Shown here: positions 59,554-64,000 of the stretch, piece after piece
Position numbering within the stretch: the stretch's first letter is position 1
Layout: the number at the start of each line of letters is the position of its first letter
Origin: Merdimmobilis hominis
Lineage (GTDB): Bacteria; Bacillota; Clostridia; Oscillospirales; Ruminococcaceae
Direction of reading: 5' to 3'
DNA: 64,000 nucleotides
NCBI RefSeq assembly: GCF_016901855.1
Contig: NZ_JACJKY010000003.1
Coordinates: 1-64,000, forward strand
The notes under the pieces: model-generated
Database searches by the model: none
Told to the model about the DNA's origin: nothing
What the model saw: only the letters and a program-made list of their open reading frames with translations
Translations under genes and position numbers: made by a program

Positions 59554-60174
59554 TCAATCCACGATGGTGCTGATCACAAGCCGATCAGTTACTTTCAGTT
59601 TTTCTTTGCAGTTGTTGTTCAAAGACATGGTATCGTCCTCGTGCAGCACCGCAAACAGCGAAGACTGTTCGCCCGGATCATACGCAAACGCTGCCATGCC
59701 CACCAATGCACGCGGAACCGGATGAATCGAAAACTTCATTGTATGCGATCCGATATTGAGCATCCGCGGCAAATCATGTTCCACAACAGCGGAATGAATG
59801 GCGCTCACCGTCAAATGCGTCGGGCAGACCGTGCTTAAACCAAAATGCGAGAACACATCCTCACGGTCCGGTGTATAAATCCGTGTGACCACGTTTTGAA
59901 TGCCGAAAATCTTTTTGGCAACCTGACTGACCATGATGTTCACGTTATCATCCGAACTGACTGCCGCAAGCGCGTCACAGTTCTCAATGCCGGCTTCTCG
60001 CAGAACATCCTGATCAATCGGCACACCGCATGTTTTCATTCCGTCAAAATCATCGGGAAGCGATTCTAGTCGCTCCTCACTGCGGTCAACGACTGAAACC
60101 ATGTGTCCTTCTTCCGCCAGTACAGTTGCAAGCCGGGCACCGACTTTTCCACATCCTACCACAAGAATATTCAT
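59554..60174 (-). CDS. Second TrkA-N-type regulatory protein
   Basis: A 206-residue protein with the RCK_N motif VVGCGKVGARLATVL and a CGVPIDQDVLREAGI strand, but a more divergent C-terminal half (RCK_C-like VTDRLVI). It is probably a partner of the first TrkA-N protein in a hetero-ring or serves another channel. It starts 20 nt after ychF. Confidence 0.92.
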   Translation of the reverse strand: MNILVVGCGKVGARLATVLAEEGHMVSVVDRSEERLESLPDDFDGMKTCGVPIDQDVLREAGIENCDALAAVSSDDNVNIMVSQVAKKIFGIQNVVTRIYTPDREDVFSHFGLSTVCPTHLTVSAIHSAVVEHDLPRMLNIGSHTMKFSIHPVPRALVGMAAFAYDPGEQSSLFAVLHEDDTMSLNNNCKEKLKVTDRLVISTIVD

Positions 60175-60194
60175 AACTTTCTCCTCAACCTGTC

Positions 60195-61289
60195 TTACAC
60201 ATTAAACCGGAACAGCACAATATCGCCGTCACGCATTACATACTCTTTTCCTTCTGAACGGACAAGGCCTTTTTCCTTTGCCGCCGTCATCGAACCGCAT
60301 GCCATCAGATCGTCATAGGAAACAACCTCTGCACGAATAAAGCCGCGCTCAAAATCGCTGTGGATTTTGCCGGCAGCCTGCGGCGCTTTGGTACCTTTGG
60401 TGATCGTCCAAGCACGCACCTCCGGCTCACCTGCGGTCAGATAGGAGATCAGACCTAACAGTGCATAGCCCTCTTTGATGATACGGTCAAGACCCGATTC
60501 ATGAAGATTCAGTTCCTCCAAAAACATTGCCTTGTCCTCAGCAGACATATCGGAAATTTCCTCTTCAATTTTTGCACAGATCGGCAAAACAGCCGCGTGC
60601 TCTTCTTTTGCAATTTCGCACACCTGTTTGTAAAACGGATTGGTATCGATATTGTTCACAAAATCGGATTCACTCATGTTGGCCGCATAGATGACCGGTT
60701 TCATCGAAAGCAGCGAAAAGTTTTTTGCAAGTGCTGCTTCCTCTTCGGTCAAATCGAGTGAACGTGCCGGTTTGCCCTCCTGCAAGCATTCCTGAATGCG
60801 AAGCGCCAAATCAAGCTCCGGCTGATTCTTTTTATCGGATTTCACAAGCTTTCTGAGTTTGTCAATCCGGCGGTCGATGATCTCCATGTCGGAGAATACC
60901 AGTTCCAAGTTAATCGTTTCAATATCGCGCGCCGGGCCGATTTCGCCGTCGACGTGGATAATATTCTCATCTTCAAAACAACGGACAACGTGGACAATCG
61001 CATCCACCTCACGAATATCCGCCAAAAACTTGTTGCCAAGACCTTCGCCTTTGGATGCACCTTTTACAAGGCCTGCAATATCCACAAATTCAAGCACAGC
61101 CGGCGTAAATTTCACCGGGTGATACATTTCTGCCAAACGGTCAAGCCGCTCATCCGGAACAGACACCACACCGACGTTCGGCTCAATCGTACAAAACGGA
61201 TAGTTTGCGCTTTCTGCTCCCGCATTGGTGATTGCGTTAAACAAGGTGCTTTTGCCGACATTCGGCAGCCCTACCATACCTAATTTCAT
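60195..61289 (-). CDS. ychF: Ribosome-associated Obg-family ATPase YchF
   Basis: YchF is a universally conserved ATPase of the Obg GTPase family that binds ribosomes. The 364-residue protein has the P-loop GLPNVGKSTLFNAIT, DIAGLVKGA (G3) and the NMSE G4 motif (ATP-preferring instead of NKxD), then a TGS domain near the C-terminus. The start is the ATG 61287-61289 with GAGG upstream. It leads the operon with the two TrkA-N genes. Confidence 0.97.
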   Translation of the reverse strand: MKLGMVGLPNVGKSTLFNAITNAGAESANYPFCTIEPNVGVVSVPDERLDRLAEMYHPVKFTPAVLEFVDIAGLVKGASKGEGLGNKFLADIREVDAIVHVVRCFEDENIIHVDGEIGPARDIETINLELVFSDMEIIDRRIDKLRKLVKSDKKNQPELDLALRIQECLQEGKPARSLDLTEEEAALAKNFSLLSMKPVIYAANMSESDFVNNIDTNPFYKQVCEIAKEEHAAVLPICAKIEEEISDMSAEDKAMFLEELNLHESGLDRIIKEGYALLGLISYLTAGEPEVRAWTITKGTKAPQAAGKIHSDFERGFIRAEVVSYDDLMACGSMTAAKEKGLVRSEGKEYVMRDGDIVLFRFNV

Positions 61290-61335
61290 TTCATTTCCTC
61301 TTTCATCATCAGTTGAAAAATTTGATTTTGCCCTC

Positions 61336-61364
61336 ATTATACATCATCTTTTTTTCTTTTTCAA
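61336..61364 (-). promoter_or_regulatory. ychF promoter
   Basis: On the minus strand, TTGAAA (61359-61364) and TATAAT (61336-61341) are 17 nt apart. Confidence 0.88.
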
Positions 61365-61437
61365 TGTGCACAATGACAGATTTTGCGAAATACACGCCGC
61401 ATTTTCCTTTTTTTTTGCTTAAAAAAGCGCTTTTACC

Positions 61438-61466
61438 TTTACAAACGCGAAAAAGCGGAGTATAAT
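61438..61466 (+). promoter_or_regulatory. Sugar-kinase-like gene promoter
   Basis: TTTACA (61438-61443) and TATAAT (61461-61466) are 17 nt apart on the plus strand, divergent to ychF. Confidence 0.82.
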
Positions 61467-61493
61467 AATATTAAATATCTCATTTATAAAAAT

Positions 61494-61520
61494 AAAAGCG
61501 GCGCATTTGCTCCGCTTTTT
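61494..61520 (+). promoter_or_regulatory. Terminator hairpin in the leader of the sugar-kinase-like gene
   Basis: The stem AAAAGCGG / CCGCTTTT (61494-61501 and 61512-61519) is followed by TG/TTTG and lies about 20 nt after the predicted start of transcription and 70 nt before the gene. It may be an attenuator. A GCGGAG copy at 61455-61460 lies upstream of the start and so is not in the RNA. On the minus strand the same hairpin is followed by ATTTTTAT. Confidence 0.55.
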
Positions 61521-61586
61521 GTTTGCGCACGCATTCATCTCGGTGCATATTGAACATGCCTTTGGCCAATCGGAGGAATCTCTATC

Positions 61587-62705
61587 ATGAAAAACAGCTT
61601 AAACTATGCGGCACGCAATCAAGCATTGGCTGCATATGACTTTGGCGGCGAAATCACAGACGCAATCCGCTTCGGCAGCGGCCATATCAACGAAACCTTC
61701 AATGTTTCTGTGCTTCGCGACAACAATGAGACCAAGCGCTTTATTCTCCAGAAAATTAACACGAATGTTTTTAAAAATCCCGGACAGGTAATGGATAACA
61801 TCATCGGTGTCACAGAATACCTGAAAGAAAAAATCAAACAGCGCGGCGGTGATCCCTCACGCGAAACGCTTTCCGTGCTGCGTACGAAAAAAGGCGAAAG
61901 CTTTTTTAAAGACAGCGCAGGCGGCTGCTGGCGCTGCTATGAGTATGTAGAAGACACCTTTTCGCTCGACAAAGTCGAAGTACCCGATCATTTTTATCAG
62001 GCGGCAAAAAGCTTTGGTGCATTTCTTTACATGCTCAAAGATTACGATGCATCCTCACTCTATGAAACGATTCCGCGTTTCCACGATACACCGCATCGAT
62101 ACAGAAGCCTGCGCAGAGCCGTTATTGCCGACAAATTCGACCGCGTCGAAAGCGCAATCGATGAAATCGCATTTGCCGCAAGACATAAAAAAGACTGCAG
62201 CCGGCTGTTTGACCTGCAAAAAGCAGGTGAACTGCCCTGCCGTGTCACACACAATGACACAAAACTCAACAATATTTTGTTTGACCCGCAGACAGGTGCA
62301 GGCATCTGCATCGTCGATCTCGATACCATTATGCCGGGACTTGCATTGTTTGATTACGGCGATGCCGTCCGTTTCGGCGCCTCAACTGCGCTGGAGGACG
62401 AGCCCGATCTTGACAAGGTGCATTTTGACCTGAATTTGTACGAGCTGTACACCAAAGGCTATCTCGAAGGCACAGACGGTGCGCTCACACCGCTTGAATG
62501 CGAATGCCTGCCGTGGGGTGCCAAAATCATGACACTCGAATGCGGTATCCGTTTTCTCACCGACTATTTGCAGGGCGACACGTACTTCCGCACGCATTAT
62601 GATGATCATAACCTCGTCCGCGCACGCACACAGTTTAAACTCGTTGCGGAAATGGAAGAACACTGGGAAGAAATGTACGAGATCCTGCACAAATATATCG
62701 GCTGA
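61587..62705 (+). CDS. N-acetylhexosamine 1-kinase-like phosphotransferase
   Basis: A 372-residue member of the APH/choline kinase superfamily, close in length and motifs to NahK (N-acetylhexosamine 1-kinase): the catalytic loop THNDTKLNNILFD (about residues 221-233) and the metal-binding IVDLDTIMPG (about 240-249), after an N-terminal nucleotide-binding lobe (GHINETF loop). It would make GlcNAc/GalNAc 1-phosphate from host or wall sugars. No lacto-N-biose phosphorylase or GalT is in view. It converges with a mannose-6-phosphate-isomerase-like gene, so the two may handle related sugars. Confidence 0.85.
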   Translation: MKNSLNYAARNQALAAYDFGGEITDAIRFGSGHINETFNVSVLRDNNETKRFILQKINTNVFKNPGQVMDNIIGVTEYLKEKIKQRGGDPSRETLSVLRTKKGESFFKDSAGGCWRCYEYVEDTFSLDKVEVPDHFYQAAKSFGAFLYMLKDYDASSLYETIPRFHDTPHRYRSLRRAVIADKFDRVESAIDEIAFAARHKKDCSRLFDLQKAGELPCRVTHNDTKLNNILFDPQTGAGICIVDLDTIMPGLALFDYGDAVRFGASTALEDEPDLDKVHFDLNLYELYTKGYLEGTDGALTPLECECLPWGAKIMTLECGIRFLTDYLQGDTYFRTHYDDHNLVRARTQFKLVAEMEEHWEEMYEILHKYIG

Positions 62706-62718
62706 TTTTACAGCATCA

Positions 62719-62750
62719 AAAAAGACCTGTTAAAAAAAACAGGTCTTTTT
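62719..62750. terminator. Shared convergent terminator at the right end
   Basis: A 13-bp perfect stem, AAAAAGACCTGTT / AACAGGTCTTTTT (62719-62731 and 62738-62750), with an A6 loop ends both the sugar-kinase-like gene (62705) and the isomerase-like gene (62771). Confidence 0.92.
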
Positions 62751-62770
62751 CTTTTTTATATTGTGATTGA

Positions 62771-64000
62771 TTAACCGCGGACTTCCGCACGGATGACTGC
62801 ACAGTGTTCACCTTCATGAAGCGGCGCAATCCGGTATGCACCCGCACCTGCCGGAACGATAAAGGTTTCCGCATAATGAACGGTAAACGGTTCAAACGCA
62901 CCGGTCGGTGAAGAAACAACAGCCGCTTCGCCTTCAATCAGGTTGAGCATGCTGACGGAATCATTCCGTTCAAGGTCAAACGGCGCATCAAACCAAAAGC
63001 GTGTGGTTTCCAAAAATTCGAGTGCGTGCAGTCCGGTGTGCTCTGCTTTCAAATGTTCATCTTCATGGAGCACACGCACTGCATTGACGAGATTTTCATG
63101 CACCCAATCCGTTGTACGGTCAAACTGAATCACCTGCTCACCGTGCTCGATGTGAATCGGACGCGGACGGCCATCCAATCCCAAACGTCCCCAGTCATAC
63201 AGCTTGAATGTGAAAATATACGGCGTCGCACTGATCTCAAGCACCATTGCGTTTCTGCCGGAGCAGTGCACTGTGCCTGCCGGAATCAGGAAATGGTCGT
63301 GCTTTTTCGCCGGAATGCGGTTGACATACCGTTCTGCATCAAACGGCTCGCCTGTTTCCTGTGCTGCTTTGAGCGCTTCAATCATCTCTTCCGGCTTTGT
63401 ACCGGTTTTGATGCCGAGATACACGCATGCGTCGTCCTCAGCATCGAGCAGGTAATAACTTTCATCCTGTGTGTAATGCATGCCAAACGTCCGCTGAATA
63501 TATTCGGTCAGCGGATGCACCTGAAGCGACAGATTGCCGCCGTCCATTGTATCAAGGAAGTCAAAGCGGATCGGGAACTCCGCGCCAAACCGACCGTATA
63601 CCCGGGTACCGAGCAGTGCCTGCGGCTGATTGAGCACGAGATTCATTGCCGGAATCTCCATGACATCTTCACCGTTTTTGAGCAAAAGGCTGTTCTCCTC
63701 CGGAACACCGTCAAAACTCCATGCAAAGTTTTTCTCGTTTTGATCAAGTCCGCAGATCTGTTTCATCCACTGACCACCCCACGGACCGGGATCAAAATAC
63801 GGAACCGTACGGAACGGCTGATGTGCAATTTGCTTGAGTGCCGCACGGAAATCATCGCCGTTCATCATTTTCGGCATCCCTTTTTTGTTTGTATCAATCA
63901 GAAAATCAATCGTTTTCAAAAGCGGCTGTTTTAAGCGATCGCCCAAACGCCACTCAATGAAAAAGCCGCGTTTATATTTTGTGAGCTGTGGATCATCCGG
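62771..64000 (-). CDS. Class I mannose-6-phosphate isomerase-like protein (5' end cut off)
   Basis: The frame is open from 62771 to the edge of the window, giving the last 409 residues of a longer protein. The visible part is a cupin of the type I phosphomannose isomerase family: PYFDPGPWGGQWM, the zinc-ligand strand LSLQVHPLTEYIQ (Gln, His), and PAGTVHCSGRNAMVLEIS (His, Glu). The 60 residues before it (KYKRGFFIEWRLGDRLKQPL...) match the C-terminal part of a P-loop kinase-like domain that precedes the cupin in about 590-residue relatives. The start codon is beyond the window; the TTG near 63946 is not it. It probably isomerises hexose 6-phosphates; the fusion's real job is not known. Confidence 0.85.
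   Translation of the reverse strand, partial: PDDPQLTKYKRGFFIEWRLGDRLKQPLLKTIDFLIDTNKKGMPKMMNGDDFRAALKQIAHQPFRTVPYFDPGPWGGQWMKQICGLDQNEKNFAWSFDGVPEENSLLLKNGEDVMEIPAMNLVLNQPQALLGTRVYGRFGAEFPIRFDFLDTMDGGNLSLQVHPLTEYIQRTFGMHYTQDESYYLLDAEDDACVYLGIKTGTKPEEMIEALKAAQETGEPFDAERYVNRIPAKKHDHFLIPAGTVHCSGRNAMVLEISATPYIFTFKLYDWGRLGLDGRPRPIHIEHGEQVIQFDRTTDWVHENLVNAVRVLHEDEHLKAEHTGLHALEFLETTRFWFDAPFDLERNDSVSMLNLIEGEAAVVSSPTGAFEPFTVHYAETFIVPAGAGAYRIAPLHEGEHCAVIRAEVRG

Noticed and set aside
1-64000. tRNA, rRNA, CRISPR arrays, insertion sequences and prophage genes
   Set aside because: I looked in the intergenic gaps on both strands and saw no cloverleaf, spaced repeat array, transposase or integrase. A tRNA scan would settle it.

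Overview
This is a compact chromosomal window from a Gram-positive Bacillota, most likely class Clostridia (Oscillospirales/Ruminococcaceae-like). The evidence is the gene order around the yicC-remA-gmk-rpoZ-priA-def-fmt-rsmB-rlmN-phosphatase-kinase-rsgA cluster, the dgt-dnaG-rpoD and ylxM-ffh-rpsP-khpA-rimM-trmD clusters, a clostridial-type HemZ, a single-chain PurL, a SAM-I riboswitch, PASTA kinase and HPr with Ser46. Promoters are near-consensus sigma-A type with 16-18 nt spacers. Nearly all genes lie on the minus strand; four plus-strand genes (HPr-like, ROK regulator, MecA-like, sugar kinase-like) interrupt it. I see no rRNA, tRNA, insertion sequence, prophage or CRISPR array.

Layout from left to right (transcription mostly right to left): LCP cell-wall ligase and metK under a SAM-I riboswitch (0.2-2.7 kb); a Cys-rich zinc-ribbon protein; a recJ-relA-dtd-MBL-hemZ-kinase operon (3.3-11 kb); a small membrane protein; the large translation/cell-wall-signalling operon from yicC down to rsgA (11.5-24.3 kb); an IscR-like Rrf2 regulator with its own palindromic operator; dgt-dnaG-rpoD; YigZ and L31; a two-component system with a nucleotidyltransferase; rsmI, a TrmN6-like methyltransferase and a TVP38 protein; mtaB-purL; two HPr-family genes; the ffh operon; trmB; a ROK regulator; a lipoprotein; phosphoglucomutase; a putative glycoside-hydrolase-like membrane protein; a three-gene Rnf-like membrane module; MecA-like and rpe; a response regulator-kinase-HtrA envelope-stress operon; ychF with two TrkA-N proteins; and, at the right edge, an N-acetylhexosamine-kinase-like gene convergent with a truncated mannose-6-phosphate-isomerase-like gene.

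Most of the window is housekeeping. The one region that looks really unusual is 51130-53382. It encodes three membrane proteins homologous to RnfD, RnfE and RnfA, in the canonical order but without RnfC, RnfG and RnfB. Three of the four cysteines that would hold the membrane Fe-S centre are replaced, and the RnfD flavinylation consensus is absent. This looks like an Rnf scaffold stripped of its redox chain, that is, a paralogous system whose function I cannot assign. Secondary points of interest are an HPr-like protein with no phosphorylatable His, a 14-Cys zinc-ribbon protein, a kinase with an altered Walker A motif, a hairpin at the 5' end of the ffh-operon transcript, and a terminator hairpin in the leader of the sugar-kinase gene.
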